Part shown: positions 7,963-16,581 of the stretch, in pieces
Numbering within the stretch: the stretch's first letter is position 1
Layout of the letters: each line of letters begins with the position of its first letter
Assembly: GCA_024637255.1 (NCBI GenBank)
Contig: JAGXFO010000020.1
Span: 1 to 64,000 of the forward strand
DNA length: 64,000 bases
DNA from: Sulfurovum sp.
GTDB taxonomy: Bacteria > Campylobacterota > Campylobacteria > Campylobacterales > Sulfurovaceae
Direction of reading: 5' to 3'
Program-made: the position numbers and the translations under genes
Notes under the pieces: generated by a model
The model's database searches: none
Told to the model about the DNA's origin: nothing
What the model saw: the letters and a program-made list of their open reading frames with translations, nothing else

Positions 7963-9114
7963 ATGGATAATAAACTCATCATCATTGGAGGCGGAGCAAG
8001 TGCATTGATGTTGGCTTCTCTCTTGCCTAAAAACAGTGCCACTGTCATAGAGTCAAACTCCAAATTCGGCGCAAAGATACTGATCTCAGGTGGAGGTAAA
8101 TGTAACATTACCAATACCCTTATGGGAACAGAATATTATCTTGGAGATGCAGATTTTGTAAGACCTTCTTTGAAAATTTTTAATGAAAAAGCACTGATAC
8201 GATGGTTGCAGAGACAACATTTGCATCCTGTGATTAAAAAAGACACACAGTATTTTTGTAAGGATTCTGCCAAAGAGTTGTTGGATATTTTTTTAAAAGA
8301 GAGTCAAAAACAAAAGGTTCAGACTGGGGAGACAGTTCTGGAGGTCACAAAGCGCGATAATGTTTTTTACGTAAAGACAAATAAAAGAACTCATACAGCC
8401 AAAGCAGTGGTAGTCGCTTCAGGTGGCCTCAGTTTTCCTATACTTGGGGCAAGTGGTATAGGGTATGACATTGCAGAATCATTTGGACACAACATTGTTA
8501 AAACAGCACCCGCACTTGTAGGACTTACTGTACAAAAAGAGCAATTCTTTTTTAAGGAGCTTTCCGGGGTTTCTGTAGAGGTAAAGATATACATAGGAGA
8601 TACTGTCTGTGAGGGTGCTTTGCTTTTTGCACATAAAGGCATAAGCGGCCCCGCAGTACTTGATGCTTCTTTGTATTGGGAAAAAGGAAAGATTCAGATA
8701 GATTTCTTGCCAAATTTCTCTTGGAAAAGTGTGCAAGGCAGTAAAAAGCAGATATCTTCGCTCTTGCCTATGCCAAAGCGTGTTACAAAGGCATTTTTGC
8801 TACAATTCCGCCTAGAAGACAAACCATATCATTGGCTTACAAAGCAGGAAGAAGAAATACTTCATACTTTGAGTTGTTATGGTTTTTCACCTGCAGGGAC
8901 GTTTGGTTATGCGAAAGCGGAAGTTACTAAAGGTGGCGTGGATACATCTGAGGTGGACAGGGTAACGATGATGAGTAAAAAAGAGGATGGACTTTATTTC
9001 ATAGGAGAAGTATTGGACATAACAGGAAAACTGGGAGGATATAACTTTCAGTGGGCATTTTCAAGCGCCTATAGTTGTGCGCAAAATATTAAGGGAGTTA
9101 TACATGGGGACTAG
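7963..9114 (+). CDS. NAD(P)/FAD-dependent oxidoreductase, YhiN/HI0933 (BaiN-like) family
   Basis: A flavoprotein of about 383 residues. The N-terminus has the FAD dinucleotide fold (KLIIIGGGASALMLASLL) followed by SGGGKCNITN, the family signature. Further blocks are VVVASGGLSFPILGASGIGYDIAESFGH and the C-terminal EVLDITGKLGGYNFQWAFSSA, which closes over the flavin. The substrate of most members is unknown; some gut homologues reduce bile-acid intermediates. I chose ATG 7963 over 7924 because the homology begins at MDNKLIII and a -10 box occupies the upstream segment. The stop overlaps the next start by 11 nt, so translation is probably coupled. Confidence 0.85.
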   Translation: MDNKLIIIGGGASALMLASLLPKNSATVIESNSKFGAKILISGGGKCNITNTLMGTEYYLGDADFVRPSLKIFNEKALIRWLQRQHLHPVIKKDTQYFCKDSAKELLDIFLKESQKQKVQTGETVLEVTKRDNVFYVKTNKRTHTAKAVVVASGGLSFPILGASGIGYDIAESFGHNIVKTAPALVGLTVQKEQFFFKELSGVSVEVKIYIGDTVCEGALLFAHKGISGPAVLDASLYWEKGKIQIDFLPNFSWKSVQGSKKQISSLLPMPKRVTKAFLLQFRLEDKPYHWLTKQEEEILHTLSCYGFSPAGTFGYAKAEVTKGGVDTSEVDRVTMMSKKEDGLYFIGEVLDITGKLGGYNFQWAFSSAYSCAQNIKGVIHGD

Positions 9115-10366
9115 AGTAAAGATTATATTGGCTGTTATATTGGCCATTGTGCTTAGTGGATGTGCTAATAATGTGCCAGTAAAAGAAGTACCTAAAGAAG
9201 TACCCAAGGAAATGTGGGACAGTGCCCAAAAAAGTGAATTTTTAAGCATACTAGCAGAAGACAAATATCTGTCTATCTGTAATCAGCAGGCACTTTATGA
9301 AAAAACTAAAGAGAGTCAGGATAATCAGCTGATGACCGTAATGCTTGTAGCATACACTAAAAACCTTGCCAATGGATGTCTGGTCAATGCATCTCGAAAA
9401 GAAAAGATAGACGGTCAAATGACAACCACTTATGAAACCTATGAGCAAAAAGTAAGTGAATCAGACATAAAGATGAAGCTTCAGGCAAGACAGAGCATAG
9501 AGCAGATACTGGAGCCTTATGTGCCTGAATATGGACAGTTTAATGCACTCATCGCACAATACAATACTTTGAAAAAAGCAGGAAAAACATCGCCAGAACT
9601 ACTATATGATATCCGTTTGAATATTGAAAGAGTAAAGTTGTTAAAGCCGGGTCTAGGTAACACCTATGCTTTGGTGAATATCCCAGAGTATCAGATTCGC
9701 GTGATTGAAGATAATAAAACTTCTGTAACAATGAAAGTAATCGTAGGTACGAAAAAAAATAAGACACCTGTTTTCTCTGAAAATCTTCAGTATATCACAC
9801 TGAACCCTACATGGAATGTGCCCGATAGCATTGCACGAAATGAGATTATCCCTGATGCCTTGAGAGATCCGGGGTATTTGAAAAGTCATCGTTTGGTTAT
9901 ACGTAAAGATTATGACCTTGATTCGCCGGCATTGAGCTTTAACTCTATTGATGCAAAGTCATATAAGGGTGGTAAGGGACATGTGCCGTTTAAGTTCATC
10001 GAAATACCTTCAGATAAAAATGCACTAGGAAGAGTGAAGTTTATTTTTCCAAACAATCACTCTGTTTATATGCATGATACTCCGACAAAACATCTCTTCA
10101 AGAAAGAAGAGCGTGCATTTAGTCATGGTTGTATAAGACTTGGAGATCCAAAATATATGCTTGAATACATCAGTAAAAACTATACGGCACATGAGTATGA
10201 GGATGTCAAAGAAAAATATGACAGTTATAAGACACATTATTTGAAAATTACAAAGCATCTGCCGGTACATACAGCATACCTAACAACTTATGTGGATCAA
10301 AATGGTAAATTGTTGGTATTTTCTGATGTCTACAATTATAATAAAATCCAAGAACTTAATTTTTAA
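9104..10366 (+). CDS. Lipoprotein L,D-transpeptidase (YkuD domain)
   Basis: A lipoprotein signal (VILAIVLSGC) anchors the protein to a membrane. A helical region is followed by the YkuD catalytic domain, with the signature HDTPTKHLF, then FSHGCIRLGDP: His341 and nucleophile Cys343. The upstream part (LKPGLGNTYALVNIPEYQ, TPVFSENLQYITLNPTWNVP) resembles the YcbB/LdtD branch, which makes 3-3 murein cross-links. Start at ATG 9104, with AAGGGAG 8 nt upstream, gives the lipobox; a further upstream ATG would bury it. It is followed after 9 nt by a second L,D-transpeptidase-fold gene. Confidence 0.9.
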   Translation: MGTRVKIILAVILAIVLSGCANNVPVKEVPKEVPKEMWDSAQKSEFLSILAEDKYLSICNQQALYEKTKESQDNQLMTVMLVAYTKNLANGCLVNASRKEKIDGQMTTTYETYEQKVSESDIKMKLQARQSIEQILEPYVPEYGQFNALIAQYNTLKKAGKTSPELLYDIRLNIERVKLLKPGLGNTYALVNIPEYQIRVIEDNKTSVTMKVIVGTKKNKTPVFSENLQYITLNPTWNVPDSIARNEIIPDALRDPGYLKSHRLVIRKDYDLDSPALSFNSIDAKSYKGGKGHVPFKFIEIPSDKNALGRVKFIFPNNHSVYMHDTPTKHLFKKEERAFSHGCIRLGDPKYMLEYISKNYTAHEYEDVKEKYDSYKTHYLKITKHLPVHTAYLTTYVDQNGKLLVFSDVYNYNKIQELNF

Positions 10367-10375
10367 GAAGTTTAA

Positions 10376-11242
10376 ATGATGACAAGGGCATGGCTGATAC
10401 TGGCTGATATCCTTGTGACGCTTCTTCTTGTGGGGTCTTTAATACTTTTTTATCTTTATCCTCCTCAAAAAACAAAACAACTTACACTTCCTTCTGCTGA
10501 AAGAAATGTAAGTTCAGATATATATCATCTGCCATCCATAGATTTTAATGCTACGATAACTTTAGAAGATTTGATACGTATGGGACAAGAGGTTCGCTTG
10601 AGGGAGTGTATCATAGAAAATAAATATATAACCAGAACTTTGGAGGAAGGACTGATGCTTCTTTCAGCCAAAATTGGAGATCCTGTATTTATACGTATCT
10701 TCAAAGAAGAGTCTCTTTTGGAGGTATGGATACGCCCTGGAGCAGAATACCAACACTTAAAAGATTACGCTATATGCGCATATTCTGGAGGTCTTGGTCC
10801 AAAGTTGGCTGAAGGTGACAGGCAGTCCCCGGAGGGTTTTTATAAAGTAAGCAAATATCAACTTAATCCAAATAGTAAGTTTCATCTCTCTTTTAATTTG
10901 GGTTATCCAAACAAATACGACCGTGAATATAACCGTACAGGTTCATTCCTGATGGTGCATGGTAACTGTGTTTCTGATGGATGCTATGCCATGACGAATG
11001 CAAAGATGGAAGAGATTTATGCTCTAGTGGAGGGTGCCTTGCAGAAAGATCAGAAGGTTGTCTGGGTGCATGCCTACCCTTTTCGTATGACAGAAGCTAA
11101 TTTGGCCTTGCATTCAGAGAACGAGTGGCATAATTTTTGGATAAATCTCAAAGAAGGATATGATTATTTCGAAGCAGAACATTTACCCCCTGGGGTAAAA
11201 GTAGAAGACAAACACTACAAAATAGTCGAAACTGACCAATAG
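10376..11242 (+). CDS. YafK/DpaA-like murein L,D-transpeptidase-fold enzyme
   Basis: One N-terminal membrane helix (about residues 5-27) anchors a periplasmic catalytic domain of the YafK subfamily. The active-site block is FLMVHGNCVSDGCYAMT: His195, Cys203, with the extra Cys198. Ahead of it are SPEGFYKVSKYQLNP and FNLGYPNKYDR, typical of the subfamily. E. coli DpaA (YafK/LdtF) detaches Braun lipoprotein from murein; Campylobacterota lack that lipoprotein, so the true substrate here is open. Paired with the YcbB-like gene in one transcript. Confidence 0.85.
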   Translation: MMTRAWLILADILVTLLLVGSLILFYLYPPQKTKQLTLPSAERNVSSDIYHLPSIDFNATITLEDLIRMGQEVRLRECIIENKYITRTLEEGLMLLSAKIGDPVFIRIFKEESLLEVWIRPGAEYQHLKDYAICAYSGGLGPKLAEGDRQSPEGFYKVSKYQLNPNSKFHLSFNLGYPNKYDREYNRTGSFLMVHGNCVSDGCYAMTNAKMEEIYALVEGALQKDQKVVWVHAYPFRMTEANLALHSENEWHNFWINLKEGYDYFEAEHLPPGVKVEDKHYKIVETDQ

Positions 11243-11445
11243 TATCTTTACTTATTTTTCTTATTGCTGCGGATTACATTCAATGTATATTATAAAACCC
11301 GATTGTGTCAAATTATTTCTCTAAATTCAAGATCAGGTAGCTCTTTGTGTAACATATCTTCCCGAAATAGATACCATGACATACTTGAAGCCAATGATAT
11401 AGTAGCTTTATGTTAAAATAATTCAATTTAAAATAACGGTGAAAT

Positions 11446-12177
11446 ATGGCTTCCAAAGAGATAACCTACAAAGAACATACTTTTAAACTCGCGTATGAGT
11501 TGCTAAATCCCACACAAGAAATGGTACTGCTTGTACTTCATGGCTGGGGAAGCAATAAAGAGATCATGAAACAGGCATTTGGAAACGTTCTGCCAGATTT
11601 CAAACATATTTACTTGGATATGCCCGGTTTTGGCAAGAGTACCAATGATATTATTTTAACTACATTAGATTATGCAAACATAGTGCAACTCTTTATGGAT
11701 GCGCTGGGCATCAGGGCATCCATAGCCATGGGACACTCTTTTGGCGGAAAAGTTGCTACACTGCTCAACACACCCTGTTTGGTCCTTCTTTCTTCTGCGG
11801 GCGTGGTGACAGTGAAGCCATGGTCAGTGAAAATAAAGATAGCTACGTTTAAACTGCTTAAGCCTCTGGGTATGAAGAAGATACGTGAACTTTTTGTGGC
11901 TCCGGATGCACAAGGTATGAGCCATGAGATGTATGAGACGTTTAAAAATGTAGTCAATGAAGACTTTGAAAGCCAATTCGCTAAAAGTAAAGGTAAAGCC
12001 CTGTGTTTTTGGGGTAAGGAAGATACGGCTACACCACTCTATACAGGTGAGAAAATAGCAGGACTCATAGAGAACAGTCAGTTTTATCCTTTGGATGGGG
12101 ACCACTTTTTCTTTTTGACACATAAAGACTTTATCGCTAAAACGATAACAGAACAATGCAGGGAACTAGCAAAATGA
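11446..12177 (+). CDS. Alpha/beta hydrolase, upstream partner of murF
   Basis: A 243-residue alpha/beta hydrolase. The oxyanion region is VLLVLHGWGSNKEIM, the nucleophile elbow is GHSFGGK (Ser98), and the final His lies in LDGDHFFFLTHKD (about 220). The acid is probably the Asp in WGKEDTATPL. Substrate unknown. Its TGA overlaps the murF ATG (ATGA), so the two proteins are translationally coupled. This pairing is, as far as I recall, common in Campylobacterota, which hints at an envelope role. Confidence 0.85.
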   Translation: MASKEITYKEHTFKLAYELLNPTQEMVLLVLHGWGSNKEIMKQAFGNVLPDFKHIYLDMPGFGKSTNDIILTTLDYANIVQLFMDALGIRASIAMGHSFGGKVATLLNTPCLVLLSSAGVVTVKPWSVKIKIATFKLLKPLGMKKIRELFVAPDAQGMSHEMYETFKNVVNEDFESQFAKSKGKALCFWGKEDTATPLYTGEKIAGLIENSQFYPLDGDHFFFLTHKDFIAKTITEQCRELAK

Positions 12178-13628
12178 TACTATTACACACTATTTTTTAC
12201 ACACTTTTTATCTTAGCTATGGGTTACTATTTCATTACCAACTTACAGTGGTACTCTTACAAGTTAAACCGTGTGCTTTTTCACCATACTAAAGCATGGT
12301 GGCATTTTGTTTACTTCCTGGTACCATTTTCTCTCTATGCTTTTGTCGATGGTACGAGTGACTACAGCTTTGTCGTTGTCATTGTTTATTTGGCTGCATT
12401 ATATCTCTGGTATAAAGGACTTGACAAGCCTTTGGTATTTACAGGAAGGGTCAAACGTTTTTTTGCAGCCATGCTCCTTTTTGCTGTTTTTATTGCGGTA
12501 GTGTTTAATCATTTTATTGTGGTTGTACCCATTTTTCTAGCATATTTTATTTCACTTTTGATAGAGAAGATGCTTTTTAGCGGTTTCAAAGTGAAAGCAC
12601 AAAAGAAAATAGAAGCGATGGAGAATCTCATAGTAGTGGGGATTACTGCGAGTTACGGTAAAACAAGCATTAAAAACTACATCGAGCATTTGCTCAAAGC
12701 CAAGTACAAAACCTACGCAACACCACGCTCGGTAAATACTCTTGGTGGCGTAATGAAAGACATTAATGAAGACTTGCCTGCTGACACAGAAGTGTATGTG
12801 GTTGAAATGGGCGCAAGAGGTGAGGGGGATATCGCTGAGATCAGCACCTTTGTAAACCCTCATTATGTGGTAGTGGGCAAGATAGGCCCTGCACATATAG
12901 AGTACTTTAAAACCATCGAAAACATCCGTAACACCAAAATGGAAATACTGAAAACCTCTAGACTCAAAGAGGCTTGGGTACATGAAAGTGCCAAAGTCAA
13001 ACCTGAGACCAATGTGCATACTTTTGGAGGCAAAGAAAACTTGGATATACGTACCAAAGAAGCTGCGCCAGAGTATGTCATTGAAAATGTGGAAGCAACA
13101 CTTGAGAGCACAAGCTTTACATTGGCTGGCGTACGTTACTCTGCAAGTATTTTGGGTGCATTTAATGCTATGAATTTAGCTGCAGCGGTACTTGTGGCCA
13201 AAGAACTTGGACTCAGCGATGAACAGATACAAAAGGGACTTTCTACGCTCAAATCTGTGGATCACAGACTTCAGCGTATAGATGCCGGAGGAAAAATCAT
13301 ACTTGATGATAGTTTCAATGGTAACATTGACGGCATGATGGCTTCTTTTGACTTGGCAACCACGCATGAAGGACGTAAGGTGGTCATTACCCCGGGACTG
13401 GTTGAGGTGGATGATGCGCTAAATATCCAGGTAGCCAAGAAGGCGAATGAAGTGTTTGATCTGGTGGTGGTAACGGGAGATTTGAATTATGCTATTTTTA
13501 AAGAGTATGTGCAAGCGGACAAGTTGGTGAAACTTGCGACCAAAGGCGAGATGGAGGCGATGCTCGTAGAACAGACACGTAGAGGAGACCTCATACTCTT
13601 CGCCAATGATGCTCCAAGTTTTGTTTAG
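12174..13628 (+). CDS. murF: MurF-type ligase with N-terminal membrane domain
   Basis: MurF adds D-Ala-D-Ala to UDP-MurNAc-tripeptide with ATP. The first roughly 140 residues are hydrophobic (four to five helices, for example VFIAVVFNHFIVVVPIFLAY), so this enzyme is membrane-bound, unlike E. coli MurF. The Mur ligase core follows: ATP loop GITASYGKTSIKNY (about 158), RSVNTLGGV, EMGARGEGDI, HIEYFKTIENI and the DDSFNGNIDGM block before the C-terminal domain. 484 residues. Start at ATG 12174 overlaps the preceding stop. An upstream in-frame start at 12156 is less likely because no hydrophobic start would follow. Confidence 0.88.
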   Translation: MILLHTIFYTLFILAMGYYFITNLQWYSYKLNRVLFHHTKAWWHFVYFLVPFSLYAFVDGTSDYSFVVVIVYLAALYLWYKGLDKPLVFTGRVKRFFAAMLLFAVFIAVVFNHFIVVVPIFLAYFISLLIEKMLFSGFKVKAQKKIEAMENLIVVGITASYGKTSIKNYIEHLLKAKYKTYATPRSVNTLGGVMKDINEDLPADTEVYVVEMGARGEGDIAEISTFVNPHYVVVGKIGPAHIEYFKTIENIRNTKMEILKTSRLKEAWVHESAKVKPETNVHTFGGKENLDIRTKEAAPEYVIENVEATLESTSFTLAGVRYSASILGAFNAMNLAAAVLVAKELGLSDEQIQKGLSTLKSVDHRLQRIDAGGKIILDDSFNGNIDGMMASFDLATTHEGRKVVITPGLVEVDDALNIQVAKKANEVFDLVVVTGDLNYAIFKEYVQADKLVKLATKGEMEAMLVEQTRRGDLILFANDAPSFV

Positions 13629-13639
13629 GGTTTGAATGA

Positions 13640-14128
13640 CTACTTTGTTTTATCGGAATCAAAGTCGAAATTAAAAGGCATCCAGCTCGAAGTAGTCTCT
13701 TTACCCATCTTCTTAAAAAAGAGTTCATGGTTTTGACTCTTGATAGTGATGCCATCGATGCCATTTGTTTGTGTGTGGGCAATACTAAATCCTTCCACCA
13801 GCGTTTCGTGAAGTTTTTTGCTTGCATAAGCGTGTATAGGTTCTCTGCATGCCATTTTGGTTGATATGAGTTTAGAAGTCATATTGTTGTCTGAGACAAG
13901 CGTGAGAGTACCGGAGATTTTATTGCATCCGTCAAAGCCACTGATGGTCATATTTTGAGAATTAAATTCTAAAATAGCACGTGCTATTCGTGCTTCCATA
14001 CCGTCGATAATGCGTAAATGCCAGTTTCCGTCGAGCTCATCTAGCTTTACAATCTTTGGCTCTGCCAAGAGATAACTTGTAAATAATGAGAATACTATGC
14101 TTAGGATAAATGTTCTTTTGTGAAGCAC
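13640..14128 (-). CDS. Secreted META-domain protein (HslJ-like)
   Basis: The signal peptide spans residues 1-22 (FILSIVFSLFTSYLLA). One META domain follows with its hallmarks: LDGNWHLRIIDG, FNSQNMTISGFDGCNKISGTL, and the TKMACREP block. META proteins in other bacteria (HslJ, Leishmania META) are linked to heat, antibiotic or secretion stress, but the biochemical role is not settled. It converges with murF; their stops are only 11 nt apart. Confidence 0.85.
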   Translation of the reverse strand: MLHKRTFILSIVFSLFTSYLLAEPKIVKLDELDGNWHLRIIDGMEARIARAILEFNSQNMTISGFDGCNKISGTLTLVSDNNMTSKLISTKMACREPIHAYASKKLHETLVEGFSIAHTQTNGIDGITIKSQNHELFFKKMGKETTSSWMPFNFDFDSDKTK

Positions 14129-14193
14129 TGAAAAACTTCCTTATAAATCTATTTTCGGTATTATAATAAACATTACATTATGATGGAGTAACT

Positions 14194-14988
14194 ATGAGAT
14201 TTATTTTTTTATTTTCTTTACTATTTTCAGCACTTTTTGCTACACAACTTAACCTTAGCGACAAGCAGGCTGACTTCATAGCCCAAAAAGTATGGAAAAA
14301 TGAAGGGGCAGGACTTGACAAGTACCTCGTGCATTGGAATGAGGGGGAAGACTTTGCCTCTGTGGGCATAGGGCATTTCATCTGGTTTTCCAGAGGACAT
14401 ACTGAACGTTTTAGAGAAATTTTTCCTATGTTATTGGCTTTTATGGAAAATAGAGATGTAAAGATGCCAAGTTGGCTCAATTCCAAAACGCCCCTACCTT
14501 GGAATACCAAAGCCGAATTTTATGCAGCCAAGAAAGCAAAAAGCAAAAAATATATGGAGCTTTTTACTTTTCTCAAAAGCACCATGCCTCTGCAGGCCGC
14601 TTTTATGGCACAGCGCCTAAACGAAGCTTTGCCCCAAATACTGAAAACTATAGATGAGCCTAAAAAACAAGAGCTTGTCCAAAGACGTTTCAATGAAGTG
14701 ATGCACAACAAAGATGGCTCTGTGAATGAAGAGGGACTTTATGTACTGTTGGACTACACTAACTTTAAGGGCGAGGGTACACTGAAGAGCGAACGCTATA
14801 AGGGGCAGGGGTGGGGATTGCTTCAAGTACTTGAAAGCATGGATCCAAAAGAGTCCAATAAACAAAAAGCTTTTGCTCTCTCAGCCAAAGAGATGCTGAG
14901 CAGACGTATTAAAAATTCCCCGCCTTCAAGAGGTGAGGAGCGTTGGCGAGAGGGGTGGAATGTACGGTTGGATACGTATTGGAAGTAG
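14194..14988 (+). CDS. Secreted lysozyme-like protein of unknown function
   Basis: Signal peptide residues 1-16 (cut near LFA). The mature part opens LSDKQADFIAQKVWKNEGAG, then FASVGIGHFIWFSRGH. A Glu followed some 20-25 residues later by a GxGH motif resembles the GH24/lysozyme-like fold, and the body is all helical. The C-terminal NSPPSRGEERWREGWNVRLDTY seems a conserved family ending and not a repeat insertion. I know the family only as conserved hypothetical. The nearby wall genes support a murein role, but that is inference. SD GGAGTAAC before the ATG. Confidence 0.65.
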   Translation: MRFIFLFSLLFSALFATQLNLSDKQADFIAQKVWKNEGAGLDKYLVHWNEGEDFASVGIGHFIWFSRGHTERFREIFPMLLAFMENRDVKMPSWLNSKTPLPWNTKAEFYAAKKAKSKKYMELFTFLKSTMPLQAAFMAQRLNEALPQILKTIDEPKKQELVQRRFNEVMHNKDGSVNEEGLYVLLDYTNFKGEGTLKSERYKGQGWGLLQVLESMDPKESNKQKAFALSAKEMLSRRIKNSPPSRGEERWREGWNVRLDTYWK

Positions 14989-15012
14989 GCTGGTCCTCCT
15001 GCATGTGGTGAG

Positions 15013-16419
15013 TTAAAGTCTCAATGCTTTCCTTTTGAATTTATTCAGTTCTTTTATGGCATGGGCCATTGATTTTTTCTGGCTTTTGGTTGTTTTATCC
15101 AGCAGGGTGTGTTCAAGCTTTTTACGGTCAGGTATGTTTTTTTTGTTAGCCTTGAAGTAGTTATGCAGGAGTCTGTTTTGATTGACACTGTCGTTGAAGT
15201 TTCCCAATAATGTCTGCAGTGTTTTACCTTTTTGTATCATTGTATCAATTTTTTCTTCGTCAAATATGTGTTGAAATTCTTCAAGCAGATAGCGAAACTT
15301 TTTTAGGGCTATTCTGATCTTGTGGAGTTTTTCTGTATCAAATCTTTTTTCCAAAGAGTCTATCTTTAGGATAATCTTGTGATGCAACATTTCTATGACT
15401 TTTTTGGCCGTATGCTCTATGGTTCCTGCGGTATTGTGAGTATTTACAAGCGTCTCGTTTTTTAGTGCACTTTGATAGTCTTTGAAAAAATGTTCGAATG
15501 TTTCACTTTTTAGCATTTTAATTATCTTTTGATGTTCGTCCTCTTGGTGCTTGCTGATGTCTTGTTTGACGGTATCGTGTTTTTCCCCCAAGTGCTGTAG
15601 ACGATTTTTGATAACATCAAGGTCACGTTTTTGGTTTGTAAATTTTGCAACCTTCGCTAAAGTGTCATAGAGATAGGTATACTGCTTTTTTGGAAAGAGA
15701 AAGTCAAACTCTTTTAAGAAAGCTCTAGATTTTCTAATGCTGACTCTGAACTGGTGCAAGTCTTCCGTATCACCATGCAGAATGATACGTTCTTTATAGA
15801 AAAGTATAGAGAGTGAATACTTGTACAAGATGACTCTCAGCGCATCAAGGGGTGAGAGATTTGGGATGAAATAGGCATCCAGTTCATCGATGTCTTCTTT
15901 GTCAAGTTCAGTGAAAATGGTATTCAGATCGTACGTTGTCTGGGGTCTGCCATATAAAACCATGTTCTTGTTTTTAAATGATTCATCGAAGGTCACATCT
16001 TTAATGATATGTGTTTTAAGTATTGCAGGGAGTTTAAACTGTTCGAAATCTTCCATACTTGGAAATTCAATTTCAAGGATAAAGAGACCCTTGAAATCTT
16101 TTTTAAATACATCTATAGAATATTCTTTTTCTTCGAAGAGAAACATGTATCTATTTTTTCTTATAGGATTTTTTATGCGGTCTTCAAACTTTTTTTGAAA
16201 TTTTTGTTCAGATATTTCCATCTCTTCTTCATCTCTTGAAGCGCCGGTGCCATGTTTGATGGTCTTGAAGTATTGATCATCCATTTGTCTATACCGCACA
16301 CTATTTGTAGGTGTAATGGTTGTATAAAATTGGGTTATCTTGTGTGGCTTAAGACTATATGCATCTATAAGAGAAATAATAGAGTCCTTAAGAAGGTATT
16401 TTTTTTCTATCTCTTTCAT
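15013..16419 (-). CDS. CYTH-CHAD domain protein (polyphosphate/triphosphate-related)
   Basis: The N-terminal CYTH domain (residues 1-150) opens with the signature EIEKKYLL and has the barrel strands SVRYRQM, YFKTIKHG and LEIEFPS. CYTH enzymes hydrolyse triphosphates with metal. From about 190 a CHAD domain follows, rich in conserved His and basic residues (LHQFRVSIRKSRAFLKEF, LHKIRIALKKFRYLLEEF). CHAD domains bind polyphosphate granules. The fusion is typical of inorganic triphosphatase/YgiF-like proteins. I chose ATG 16419, spaced 5 nt from GGGAG, over a TTG four codons upstream. No ppk gene is adjacent. Confidence 0.88.
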   Translation of the reverse strand: MKEIEKKYLLKDSIISLIDAYSLKPHKITQFYTTITPTNSVRYRQMDDQYFKTIKHGTGASRDEEEMEISEQKFQKKFEDRIKNPIRKNRYMFLFEEKEYSIDVFKKDFKGLFILEIEFPSMEDFEQFKLPAILKTHIIKDVTFDESFKNKNMVLYGRPQTTYDLNTIFTELDKEDIDELDAYFIPNLSPLDALRVILYKYSLSILFYKERIILHGDTEDLHQFRVSIRKSRAFLKEFDFLFPKKQYTYLYDTLAKVAKFTNQKRDLDVIKNRLQHLGEKHDTVKQDISKHQEDEHQKIIKMLKSETFEHFFKDYQSALKNETLVNTHNTAGTIEHTAKKVIEMLHHKIILKIDSLEKRFDTEKLHKIRIALKKFRYLLEEFQHIFDEEKIDTMIQKGKTLQTLLGNFNDSVNQNRLLHNYFKANKKNIPDRKKLEHTLLDKTTKSQKKSMAHAIKELNKFKRKALRL

Positions 16420-16581
16420 TTCCTCTCCCAATGTTATATAGCTATGATGTAACGGTGTTTGATTATATCACTATTTATACGAGAGTATCAAGGGTGCATA
16501 TGGAAGAACCATACAGATTTATACTTCGACTGTTATCCAATAGCGTGTATAATCCCTTAAAATTATGAAAAATGAGAAAAA

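Noticed and set aside
14930..14988. SPPSRGEERWREGW at the end of the lysozyme-like protein as a REP/MITE insertion
   Set aside because: Similar endings occur in homologues as I recall them (NSPPER...ARWLPGW), so it looks native.
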